A stretch of 19,030 bases of DNA, from NCBI GenBank assembly GCA_036939975.1, contig JALLPB010000252.1, positions 1 to 19,030 on the forward strand, given 5' to 3'. The stretch is from Cyclostephanos tholiformis (lineage: Eukaryota; Bacillariophyta; Thalassiosirophyceae; Thalassiosirales; Thalassiosiraceae). The notes beneath the pieces are model-generated. The model had not been told where the DNA came from. It was given only the letters and a program-made list of their open reading frames with translations, and made no database searches. Made by a program: the position numbers and the translations under genes. This document shows, in pieces, positions 9,926 through 19,030 of this stretch (positions are counted from its first letter, which is position 1; every line of letters begins with the position of its first letter).

Positions 9926-10008
9926 TTTACTTTAAATAGATTCTTACTTCAACATTATTTTACTTTAAATAGATTCTTACTTAAACACTCTTTTACTTTA
10001 AAAAATAG
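9926..10008 (+). repeat. 33-bp tandem repeat, about 2.5 copies
   Basis: TTTACTTTAAATAGATTCTT begins at 9926 and again at 9959; a third start (TTTACTTTAAAAAATAG) is at 9992, each exactly 33 bases on. The first two units are identical over 24 bases. The flanks are AT-rich and non-coding. Confidence 0.8.
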
Positions 10009-10157
10009 AACCCTCCACCCCAGTGTTTTTTGGGGTATGTTTAAGTTTAAACCCACAGCTCCCAAAATAATGCTCCCCAAGTCTCTGTCACAAGGACACA
10101 TAGACCTCACGAGGGGGAGGTTGCCAAAAACAGTGCACGGGGGGAGTTTAAACTCAC

Positions 10158-10376
10158 TCAAATATTCTTATTCTGCCCAACAAAGCCCTTGCATGCCTCC
10201 AATCTTGTAAGGGCACAGCTTCCGTCCACAGATTTTGTTGGCCATACCCCTTCTCGTAAGTCTCTGCGTATCAGTTTTATTGTTGCTTGCACGCTGGGAT
10301 TAATATTGAGCAAGTTGAGTAGCATAAATTGGCGCTGAGTGTTGAATTGACTATTGTGGTCGTCATATGAGTGCAT
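10158..10376 (-). pseudogene. coding-like fragment, unknown protein
   Basis: An open stretch of 72 codons has balanced amino-acid composition (T-Q-R-Q-F-M-L-L-N-L-L-N-I-N-P, then L-I-R-R-D-L-R-E-G-V-W-P-T-K). Its upstream continuation would need a frameshift into the open frame at 10513-10277. No domain is recognised and no start signal or splice sites are evident. It may be the remnant of another element or a chance ORF. Confidence 0.22.
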
Positions 10377-10513
10377 GTTGTGATTTCCGCTTGTGAACTA
10401 TTGCTGGAGTCAAATCGCAAGAAAATTTTTGCAGTCAATGATCTCAATTCTTTCCGGTTTCCCCCAGCACAAAAAAGGATTCTTTTACTAGAATTATTGT
10501 CAGAGTTCAACAT

Positions 10514-11347
10514 TCATCAAATAGAGAGAAATAAGTGAATGAGTAATTTAAATAATTCAAGACTTGAGGTTGCAGGAAAGCGGCCATTTTGCCAATTTGA
10601 AAAAGGGCAGTTTTTCTTACTGATTTTCACCTGAAATTAATATTCTACACATCCCTCAAAGATTCTGGCATCTCTGAGGTTTTTTGTGTTAATTTTCTTT
10701 GTTTTGCAGATGCTCAAGATTTGAATATCGGAGCTTGCTCTTGCCCAAAATTCTTTATGCGTTGTTTGTGAAACACTACCATAGGATATGCAGAAATATG
10801 CATCATAGGAGAATTGCAAGAAAGGGCATTGCTACATACCCAAAATGCCCATTCTATACATCTTTGACAAGATAGCCATCTTCCACTCTACAAGACAACT
10901 TTATTGATACCACCAAGACTCCTATCGCACCTACCTGCCACATTTGGTTTGGCAAATTTTCCACACTTTGTTATGGTGATGTCATGATTGTGCACACCTT
11001 TGTGGGTTGTGTGTTGAGACTGAAGCCCAAGCTCTCTGTAAGAACTATTCAAAAACTTTTTTTCTATTGCACTGTTAGCTTCCCATTTATGAGATGTTCT
11101 GTTGTTTTTGATTTCCTGAAATGTGTATCCTACGGTACTGCAAGCTTGCTAAACCTGTCACAAAAAATACACATAAACATTGCTAAGCCCATCACACATG
11201 AGATTTTTTACATTTTTTAAAATGAGTCTTGGTGGATCCCTCAGACTGGTTGACTGGGGCTCAATTTAAGTGTGAAAAAATCACAAACATAAAAAAGCTC
11301 TGCATCATCACCTCCACCACCCTTGATCTTCATTCCAAGTTCGGACC
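10514..11347. other. no gene seen
   Basis: AT-rich sequence. The longest open frame (10984-11220, plus, 78 codons) is Phe/Leu/Ile-rich and matches nothing I know. No repeat or structured element stands out. Confidence 0.5.
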
Positions 11348-11371
11348 TTGGTGCTCTCTGCCAATGTCATC

Positions 11372-11938
11372 ATGCTGCCAGAGGGAAGGAGGGGATTGAA
11401 ATTCACTTTTGAGGAGCTCAATGACCTTCCTGTGCTCATTGATGAGATAAACCCAACCCGCAACTCAGAGTGGGAGCAAGTTAGGTCTCAGCATAACACA
11501 AAATATGCTAAGAAAGACCGTACCCTCAAGTCTCTGAAGCACAAATTTCAGGAACTGATCCACAAAAAAAACTACAGGCAACCCTAATTGTTAGCCTGAT
11601 GTTCATTATGCTAAACACATTTTTCATCAAATCGTATAGGCTGCTGATGGGTTGACTGGTGGGTCCGATGTAGGCATTTATTGGGCAATGCCAATGCCAA
11701 TGGAGATGACAGCAATGATTGTGAACGTGGAGGAGACAACTTAGTTGCTGATCCAGTTGATATGGATGATGACAGTGACAATAATGAAGTTGACGATGAG
11801 AAGGGCGCTTATTATGAAGAATATGGTAGGATAGTGGTGCATGGCACAAACAATCATCTTGATGGGGTAGTGGGGGATGGTGTTGAAAGTTCTGGGGGTG
11901 CTGGTACAATGGTCAATGGAATAATATACAATAATTAA
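11372..11938 (+). pseudogene. broken SANT/Myb-like DNA-binding ORF, probably transposon-associated
   Basis: From the ATG at 11372 the peptide begins L-P-E-G-R-R-G-L-K-F-T-F-E-E-L-N-D-L. It continues with a spaced W (S-E-W-E-Q-V), a basic third helix (L-K-S-L-K-H-K-F-Q-E-L) and K-K-N-Y; this is the three-helix layout of SANT/Myb-like domains found in many transposon-related proteins. The frame is lost in the A-run near 11567. The next frame reads K-T-T-G-N-P-N-C-stop-P-D-V and A-K-H-I-F-H-Q-I-V-stop-A-A-D-G, which is clearly the continuation with two stops. A later open stretch (11681-11938) is Asp/Asn/Gly-rich, typical of the disordered part after such domains. The domain assignment is from residue pattern only. 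Confidence 0.55.
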
Positions 11939-12167
11939 TCATTGAGGTTTTGTCATTTGTAACTGAAAAATGATTCAACTTGTTTTGCACCTGTGCCTTG
12001 TGCCTTAGTGGCTAAGGACTATGTAACAAAGATGATCTCACTTGGCTAATCATGCTTGCTCATAGCTACTATTCTCATGAGAGCATCATGGTAAATGCAA
12101 AAAGGATACCATAGTAGCTTATGATGCACAGTACATATAATATGCCTCTTGCATTAGTGTCTACTAG
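11939..12167. other. no gene; 3' flank of DNA2
   Basis: AT-rich spacer between the end of the plus-strand SANT-like remnant and the end of DNA2, so the two are convergent. A 6-bp hairpin (CCTTAG-TGG-CTAAGG, 12003-12017) is the only structure seen; no tRNA fold surrounds it. Confidence 0.5.
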
Positions 12168-12173
12168 TTTATT
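12168..12173 (-). terminator. putative polyadenylation signal of DNA2
   Basis: A perfect AATAAA on the minus strand starts 8 bases after the TAA stop of DNA2. If used, the 3' UTR would be very short. This is inferred from the motif alone. Confidence 0.4.
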
Positions 12174-12180
12174 CATTCAA

Positions 12181-15100
12181 TTAAGTTGGTATCTTGTACA
12201 CCCAATTGCGTTCGCGCATGGAGTCCAACACAGGACGCAATACATAGCTCCCTCTGTGCAAAGTCGTAAATGATCCTACAATTATCATCTTCTTTTTGGC
12301 CCGAGAGAAAGCTACGTTGAGTCTGCGAAAATCTTGTAGTAACTTCCCCGTCTTGCCTTCACTGTTGCTTCTCACAAGGGAAATAATAATCGCAGATTTA
12401 TCTCTTCCCTGGAACCTGTCTATTGTGCACATTTCAAGCCCATTGTGTATGGATTTTTGTATGGCAGGCTTATAGTACAATATGTTTAGCTGAGGACGAA
12501 GAAGAGATAGGACTTATATAATGAGAAGCATGTTCAAAGACCTTTTCATAAGATACCATGACTGACCTGCGATCTAAATGGAGTCATAATCCCAATAGAC
12601 GAGTTGTTCAGACCACACACTGATAGCGAGATTACAATATTTTCCACCATTGATGCTTCAAAGTCATTTATTGGGCCTCTGGCTCCCCGTCCAATGCCGT
12701 TAGTCTCCAAAAATCCGTTGGAATCAGTATCAAGAAATACTACTCGCTTATCGGGGTTGATGGCTGTTTCAATCCATGATTTGTGAATGGGATTGATCAT
12801 ATTGATTTTTACTGAAGGGAATCGGTCAAGCTTTTGGTGTCTGATGTGCTCATTACCACATTTCAACAGCCCCTTGTAAGCTATGTATATAAAAAAATGT
12901 TTGAGATGAATCAGTGAGCTGGTTTTGCGTGATTGCACAAATTGTCACAAATGTCCATGAGCGTACCTATTATATTGGATAGATGACAAATATCTTCATT
13001 CATCCGATATTGCATCGTCAGTGTCGCCACGGCACCGGGGAATCCTTCTGCCAGATGCTTCAGCATCGAAACGCCGTAACCTATTTTTGGTATGGTCGAA
13101 GCGCCGCGATAAAGAAAAATATGAAGGAATATTTCTCCAATAAACAAAACATTCAAAATATTGTTATTACTTACCTGCTTGCTCGGCAACTTCAGACACA
13201 ACCAATGGGGGCAACTGCATGTGGTCACCGACTAAAATAAAACTGTCAGCAGCCATGATCGCACCAAGGACAGCTGGTTGACTTATCTGACCTGCTTCGT
13301 CTACAATTACCACATCGAAATGCTGACCAGACAAGAGCGAACTACGGGGAGCTGTCAGAGCGGTTACGCCGACTACCTTGGCCTCTGACACGACCTTATG
13401 TAAGTATTCGACGTTGGGGATATCAATAGAAAGTGATGAAAGTCCAGAGTAGTATCGTTCGGTCTTACACGCGACAGTTTGTGCCAGAAGTGACCGAACG
13501 TTGACATGACACGACGACTCTCTACCAATCCGAATTATCGGGTCCGATGCATTCTCGTCCGATTTGAAGGAATGAACCATGCCACTGTCTATGAGCTTGC
13601 AAATTAGGTTATCTACTGCCGAGTGAGTATAGCTGGTAAGAAGTACTCTCTTACCCCTTGAAACAAGCAAACGAGTAATCAAGGCAATACACGCAGACTT
13701 TCCAGTCCCTGGCAGGCCTTGAATGAGCATAAAATCCTCAGCAGAGATTGATTTGAGAACTGCAGTTTTCTATAATTGTCGCCATGGATTAAGCAATCAA
13801 TTGACACGGCCATTGTACAACGGTGAAAGGAGACGGTGAAATAAATGAAGAAAAAAAAACATTAACGATGAAACATTGGACACCCGGCAACTGAAAGGTA
13901 TCATCTTACTTGGTCAGAGTTCAGCCTGTCAAAGTCCTTTTTTAAACTGATTATGTCACATCCCGGCACATCCAAAGCAAATGAGTCTCCGTTAAACAAG
14001 GAATTCGATGATACATATCGGAAGAGTGGTTGTGGCTCGAGTCGTACGATGAAGCTGTTCAAGCGACGGCGTCGAGCAGAATGCATCGTATTTAACGTGA
14101 GCGCTTTAGTTTTCGCTTGATTTCCTAATGATTCTGCCGAAAATGACGGGATGTCAAGCGTGAAAAAATTGACGAGGTTCTGTAGCAGTAGGCCAAATAA
14201 TGATCCGCCGTCTCCATCTTTGTCGATTCTAAACTTTCTTCTTGAGGTACACCCATCATCAAACGTGACGAATCGTTTGAGGCGACCGACGTCCTTCCTG
14301 GGGACTGAGATGTCTATATCATGGTCACCAATTCTCGTAATAATACCTCTCAAAACGTCAAATACATTCCTGGAATCTCTGCGCTGACCACAATTTACAG
14401 TATAGTCGTTCTTTGCCTTACCAAACGAGGCATCGTCGTCACTGACAATGACATTATTTCCCACATCAAAGCTCAAATTGAGCAAAGGGTTGGTGTGAGC
14501 GGAATCGTTTGAACGGACAAGTCGAATAGAGACGCTTTCGGTGTTCGTAATCTGATCATCAAAGTCTATGGAACATAAAACCACTTCATCCAACACCAGC
14601 GAAGACATGCAGTTGCCATCCCTTGTCTCCTTCTCGCCTGACTTGAACAACCAAGGTTTTGATGTGACATCCCTAATGCTAGCGTTTCGTTCAAGATCAA
14701 TCAACCTATCCCATTTGCGAAAATATTCCAGGTCCTCGCGCATTAAATGTCCGGTAAAGTGGTTGAGCAACTTTCTGTGGCTTGAATTTTTGCTCCCCTG
14801 AGGAGGTTGTGATAGCTCGGCAAGGTTGTCAATATTTCTTGAAGGCATGGTGTCTGCAGCGGTATACATCATGCACTCGCGATTATTGAAGCATCTTTCG
14901 CATGAGCTGATGCTGAGTTGCAAATTTGGCAAGGCGCATGGTGGCGGTGGCTCCTCGGCGACCACCCTACTCCGTCCACTTCTTCCGCCATTGATAGTCA
15001 CCTTCTTATCGCCATCATCATCGTCATATTTGATAGCAATACCACGAGGACGAGATGACCGTATCACGTCACAAACCACGGAATTACGCGTTCCAATCAA

Positions 15101-18100
15101 GGTCTTAATGTCGCTTAACGTCGGCTTGACATGTGTCGCTCGGTAGTCCTCGTGGTTGAGATAAAGTAACATTCCACTGTTGGCCGCGCCAATTTTTTCG
15201 ACATTACAATTGCCACTACGCAGCCTGTAATTATTGCATGAGCCGTGACGCGTTCGAAGCATGATCGAATACATGGTTAATTGCGCTAGATGATTGTGGG
15301 AAGGGTTTTGCGAGTGTCCCGTCTTTAACTCCAACGGTAGTAGCGACTCTTGAACACCCCCCTGCGTAGTAGTACAACTTGTGGACGACGAAGAGGATGA
15401 CGACGGCAGCGCCAGTTTCATAGAAGGATTCAACGGCTTCGTGCGCGCAATAACCGTCGCATCGACGTAACCTTTCAAGCCCAATTCGGGAATGTAAGCG
15501 CACTCCTCTGTGGAGTACACGCCTATAACTTCCGCCAGCGTATCGCATGATGCAAACGTACCCTTTAATACAGTCCTTGGGACAGCAACGATGCTGGTGT
15601 AGCCGCCGCTCTCATATGTCTTTTGTTGAGGAAGTTGACTTTCTTTTTGTTGACCGGAGGGCTTTGTTATATCTTTCCACGAGGTATACTTGGACAAAAA
15701 TCGCTGGACCTGGGGCAATGTCTTGATGACCTCACTGAACGCCTCGCCTCGTTCAATAATCCCGCACCCTATCAATGCCTCGGAATTTTCGCGTATTATT
15801 TGCCGTGTGTACAACGCCGCGCTCTTGTGCGAAGCATCTCGCGAAGTTAAACATCGCTGGAAGAGCTCGTGACGCAAAATCCCATAGACGGCAGATTTGG
15901 ACGAAAGGCCCGTGGAACCCAAACGCATTTTCAATACAGCTAATCGGGGGCATTGTACTGCATCACTGACAATCGTCGGTGATAATAATTCGTCAGGATG
16001 TAAGACTAATATCAAATCATCATTGTCATCATCGGAGTGATGAGAGTGAAGCAATACGGGGAGGGCAGAAACGTCAGTGAGATAGTCTCCACTGAGACTA
16101 CATAGATGGACGACGTCGCCGGCATGACATGGAGCATAAAACCATTCTCCCCGTAAATACATGTACCCATCGACAACATTGGCATAAACCTTATTGCTAA
16201 TGCAAGAAGCAGAAATGCAAGAAGCAGAACTATCTTCCACAGAGCAAATTTTCTCTGGAAGATCTAATTCATCATCTAGTTTTCGACTGTCCTTCCAAAG
16301 GGTAACGCCAATCGTTTTGGTTTGTGTGACCAAGTCCTCTTGAACGGTCTGAACAATGTAACGAGTGAATGACATGTATGATGGCAATGCCGATTCCTCC
16401 GGCTGTTGATGAGATTCATCATATTCAGGAACGATCGAATGACGACGAGAGCGATTGCGGATTGGAGCCAAAAGTGGTGGATTTGGAGGAGGATGAGTTG
16501 AAGAAAACGTTGGAGATGTTGGCTGCATTATCATGTCGCCATGTTTCTCTTGCTGTAGCGAGATTGAATGCTGCTGCCGTTGTTGTTGCTGCTGAACAAT
16601 TGCATCATCCAACGCATCAAAATCTACTTCGGAGAATAAACAATCATCGTCGTCAAAATCTTCTTCCGAGGCTTCGCCAGCAGTCACGTTCTGCGGCGCC
16701 ACATCCGCTGTTTTATTCGTTGACTTGATATTAATACTGAGTTTGTGAGATGCTCGTTGTTGCGTCAATGCTTTCACGCTACGATCAATTGCAGCAAGAT
16801 CGTCATCGTTCCATAAATCATCATCGCAATCATCATCGTCACGGCTGTCCAATAATGTCGGAGCAGCAGAATCTTGATCAATATATGCCTTAATCGTCGA
16901 TGCAGGATGCTGGTGTTGCTGTTGGCTTTGTCTTTGCTGTGCTGCAACGGAAAGGTCAATCGCTGCAAAGTCATCTTCGTTCCACTCTACATCATTGTCG
17001 TAGCAATCGTCGCAGTTGGCAGTTTCATTTTTATTTTCGTTGATGTTTTGGCTGTTTGTGCCGCTGCGGTCGTCAATGCGGTTACTGCTGTGATTGCTTT
17101 TGTGGTCGACGTTTTTGCTGACCATCACAACGATTTCACCCTGCCTAGAACAATCGCCGCCAGTAACACCGACGTCAGCAAAAGTGGGACTATTCATTGA
17201 GATCCCTTTCGCGATAGGAACGGCGGTAGTTAACGCTTCTGACGCCATCATTGATACTACGGTCCTGCTACTCGAGGCACAATCAATACCACAACTGCTG
17301 GCGACGACGAGTGTCGCAGCTGCGTTGATTGTTTGAGACGTAGTGATTGATGATGCCGCCACTGGTTCTGATCTCACAACAGCAACGTCCACTAGTGTGG
17401 TTATGGTAGGATCAGCCTTCCCTTTGCCGGAAGCAACTTCAGCAGTGGCCCAAGCTCTGTCCAGGCCTAATTCGATCTGCCTGAATAAATCACTGTGACT
17501 TTCGACATCCTTCTCCACCACTCCCATTTTATTTTGTGATCCGCTACAACCTACACTGTCAATCATTACGGTGTTACTTCTTCCACTTGATGACGACGAT
17601 GATGGCACCAACGAGGACGACGTTAACTTAGAGTAGATTTTATCGTCAAATCTCTTCTCATTGTCACCACTAACATTATCACCACCGTTATTTACCATCT
17701 CCACCCCCTTCTTATCGTATCGCCGATGACAGTGTGGCGGATGGGTGTGACTGCGTCGTAAGAGTAAATTGCATAGCGACGCATTGTCATCGCCCTCGCC
17801 ACCGGATTGCTGAGACAACGACGATCGCAGTCGTTGCCGTCGTCGTGTCGCGGTGTGAGATTGCGCCGGCGTAGTAGTCGACCGCGAGCCATTGAATGCG
17901 GGATCGTCGAGTCGAACAACCTCGAGACGAGCGGACAATTTCCGCTTCTTATTCCCTCGCTCACAGTCGTCGTCTTCGTCATCTTCGTCATCCGCGGAAT
18001 TTTCGTCAATAGTCAACAGCGGCGAGAAGGGAGGGGGAGACGTGCGCCCCCACTCGTTGGCGACGGCAATGGCCTTGAAAGGATCATATTGTGCGACGAC

Positions 18101-18808
18101 GTCGCAATCCCCCCCCCCATCTGTGCTATCCGCCACCCCCCCCCTCGCGAGACGTCGTCCTCGTCGTCCGCGAAGCTTGCTGATCGTCGCGGGAATCTCA
18201 CCCGAATCGTCCGCCAACCTTCGTCTTCCCCTCCTTTCTCCCCCTTTTGTGCCGTTCGTAACGTCCTGTCCGGCCGATGACGACGACGATCGGGGGCCGG
18301 GCGGGGTCATCGTTGTTGGTATTGCTGTAGTGGCAGTAGTTGTTGTTGTTGTTCCCTCACTCGTCGCCGAGGAGGTCGCCGGCGCCTTTCGTCTCGCCAC
18401 GTCGTGGCGGTCATTATCATACGACTCGCCATCGTGACGATCACCCTCCCCATCACTAGCGTCCCCATCCCCATGATCGTCGTCGTCTTCGTCGAAGATC
18501 AGCTCCTCAATCTGCTGCGTCATGGCGAGGGGAAGACGACCACCGGCCCGACCCCGACCACGAGGATTGTCGGTACCGTGGACAGGCCGCTTCGCTCCAC
18601 CGCGATCGGATCGGCCATCGATGTCGCCATCGTCGTCGTCAAGATGCAACAAATGTCGCAAGTCGGCGACATTTGTTGCATTGTCATCCCATATAATCAA
18701 CGCCGACTCCTCCGAGTCGCTGCTTCCGCCACAGTCATTTTCGCCATTTATCTCCTCCTCCTTGCTCGTCACGCCGTCCTCCCCGCCAAACCCTTCCGCC
18801 ATCGCCAT
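12181..18808 (-). CDS. DNA2: DNA2 replication nuclease-helicase, five exons, 2076 aa
   Basis: DNA2 trims long Okazaki-fragment flaps and resects double-strand breaks in the nucleus, acting on RPA-coated single strands. Exons: 18808-13910, 13769-13175, 13080-12967, 12880-12567 and 12489-12181. All junctions are GT-AG, and splicing restores the family motifs. The start is the first ATG after an in-frame stop at 18829-18827. Residues 1 to about 835 are low-complexity, with a likely NLS (K-K-R-K-L, about 285). The RecB-like nuclease has H980, D1116, E1160/K1162 and Q1176; the 4Fe-4S cysteines are C953, C1303, C1306 and C1312, the last three spaced exactly as in human DNA2. The SF1 helicase has GLPGTGKS (1651-1658), DEAG (1790-1793), GDHMQLPP (1814-1821), QYRMN (1855-1859), FRSQ (1971-1974), D-R-F-Q-G-R-D-K (1998-2005) and R-R-L-N-V-A-F-S-R-A-K (from 2029). 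Human DNA2 is about half as long; the excess is mostly N-terminal. It appears intact. Confidence 0.96.
12490..12566 (-). other. DNA2 intron 4 (77 nt)
   Basis: Donor GTCAGT after FRSQ (phase 0), acceptor CCTCAG before L-N-I-L-Y-Y. Removal joins helicase motif IV to the motif V/VI exon in frame. Confidence 0.9.
12881..12966 (-). other. DNA2 intron 3 (86 nt)
   Basis: Donor GTACGC, acceptor ACATAG, phase 1. The split codon G|CT gives Ala, yielding L-S-N-I-I-A-Y-K-G-L-L-K-C-G, which matches the conserved segment after QYRMN in DNA2 proteins. Confidence 0.9.
13081..13174 (-). other. DNA2 intron 2 (94 nt)
   Basis: Donor GTAAGT, acceptor AAATAG, phase 1. The split codon G|GT gives Gly, yielding V-A-E-Q-A-G-Y-G-V-S-M-L-K-H-L between motif III and QYRMN. 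Confidence 0.92.
13770..13909 (-). other. DNA2 intron 1 (140 nt)
   Basis: Donor GTAAGA, acceptor TTATAG, phase 0. Splicing gives L-N-S-D-Q-K-T-A-V-L-K-S-I, the Q-motif-like helix that precedes the Walker A loop in DNA2. A T-rich tract lies within the intron. Unspliced reading stops two codons past the donor. Confidence 0.95.
16587..16993 (-). other. three acidic-aromatic repeat motifs in the DNA2 N-terminal region
   Basis: Residues about 606-623 (V-E-W-N-E-D-D-F-A-A-I-D-L-S-V), about 664-678 (L-W-N-D-D-D-L-A-A-I-D-R-S-V) and about 723-738 (S-E-V-D-F-D-A-L-D-D-A-I-V) share a W/F-x-(E/D)-D-(F/L)-x-A-(I/L)-D pattern and are each followed by Gln-rich sequence. Acidic amphipathic helices of this kind bind the RPA70 N-terminal domain in ATRIP and other RPA partners. 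Binding here is an inference. Confidence 0.6.
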
Positions 18809-19030
18809 CCCCGTCCACGTCCCCGGTCACCGTCTTAGTTGTCTCACTTATTTTTTTGCCATTGGCGTCATGCATCAGAGAGAGATGAATGAGTATGGTA
18901 GTAGTACTATCATCGTATGTATTAATTTTTGGCGCGGTGATGCGCAATTTGACCACAGTACCATACAGTTAATACTACTACCGAACTTAAATCAATTGAC
19001 GTGTTAGTTAGCTGTAATCTAAGGGTTAGC
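18809..19030. promoter_or_regulatory. DNA2 5' flank / presumed promoter
   Basis: Upstream of the DNA2 ATG, the plus strand shows short inverted complements: GTATGGTA (about 18893-18900) with TACCATAC (18959-18966), and GGTAGTAGTA (18898-18907) with TACTACTACC (18973-18982). They flank the E2F-type site on both sides. No other gene begins before the window ends, and no clear TATA box is seen. Confidence 0.35.
18928..18935 (+). promoter_or_regulatory. E2F-type site (TTTGGCGC)
   Basis: A perfect match to the E2F/DP consensus TTTSSCGC lies about 120 bases upstream of the DNA2 start codon. E2F commonly drives S-phase expression of replication genes in animals and plants, which suits DNA2. An 8-base match can occur by chance, and the transcription start is unknown. 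Confidence 0.4.

Noticed and set aside
12003..12017. Hairpin CCTTAG-TGG-CTAAGG as a possible tRNA arm
   Set aside because: No T-arm consensus or matching acceptor stem lies at the right distance.
16941..16993. DDFAAIDLSV motif as a ubiquitin-interacting motif
   Set aside because: The spacing of the required Ala and Ser after the acidic run does not fit the UIM consensus.
18480..18530. Q-Q-I-E-E-L-I-F in DNA2 as a PCNA-binding PIP box
   Set aside because: The hydrophobic residue is one position out of register and there is no aromatic pair.
17807..18838. Long plus-strand open frames opposite the DNA2 N-terminus
   Set aside because: They are Arg/Ser/Val-rich antisense readings of the acidic, trinucleotide-rich first exon and show no domain.
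19019..19030. Telomere-like TAAGGGTTAG at the right edge
   Set aside because: Less than two imperfect repeat units; chance is the simpler explanation.

Overview
The window looks like nuclear DNA of a eukaryotic alga. A diatom or close stramenopile relative is my inference, from short GT-AG introns and from transposase remnants that resemble diatom mobile-element proteins I remember; I could not check either by search. There is one convincing intact gene, a complete DNA2 (replication nuclease-helicase) gene on the minus strand. It runs from the ATG at 18808 to the TAA at 12181 in five exons and encodes 2076 residues. Every catalytic and iron-sulfur motif I looked for is present. About 830 residues of low-complexity, acidic and glutamine-rich sequence precede the nuclease domain. 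A perfect E2F-type site lies about 120 bases upstream of the ATG.

The rest, about positions 1 to 11,940, reads as a mobile-element graveyard. From left to right: a hairpin (10-50); a broken plus-strand element ORF (255-1213) with part of it duplicated (about 1280-1402); a minus-strand pseudogene resembling a 2-oxoglutarate/iron dioxygenase (1398-2764), with a possible upstream exon remnant (2908-3315); a broken coiled-coil ORF (4116-4361); a 280-bp MITE-like element with terminal inverted repeats (5683-5962); an AT-rich palindromic patch; a degenerate array with a period near 30 bp (about 6550-7075); a MULE-type transposase pseudogene (7104-9114); a 32-bp tandem repeat built of palindromes (within 9190-9430); a 33-bp repeat (9926-10008); and a broken SANT/Myb-like ORF (11372-11938).

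The genes do not form an operon or pathway. DNA2 is a housekeeping replication and repair gene, and its left flank is decaying transposon sequence. The points most worth checking are three copies of an acidic 'DDFxAID'-type motif in the DNA2 N-terminus (candidate RPA-docking sites), the E2F-type site, the dioxygenase-like pseudogene among transposon debris, and three unrelated 30-33-bp repeats around the MULE.
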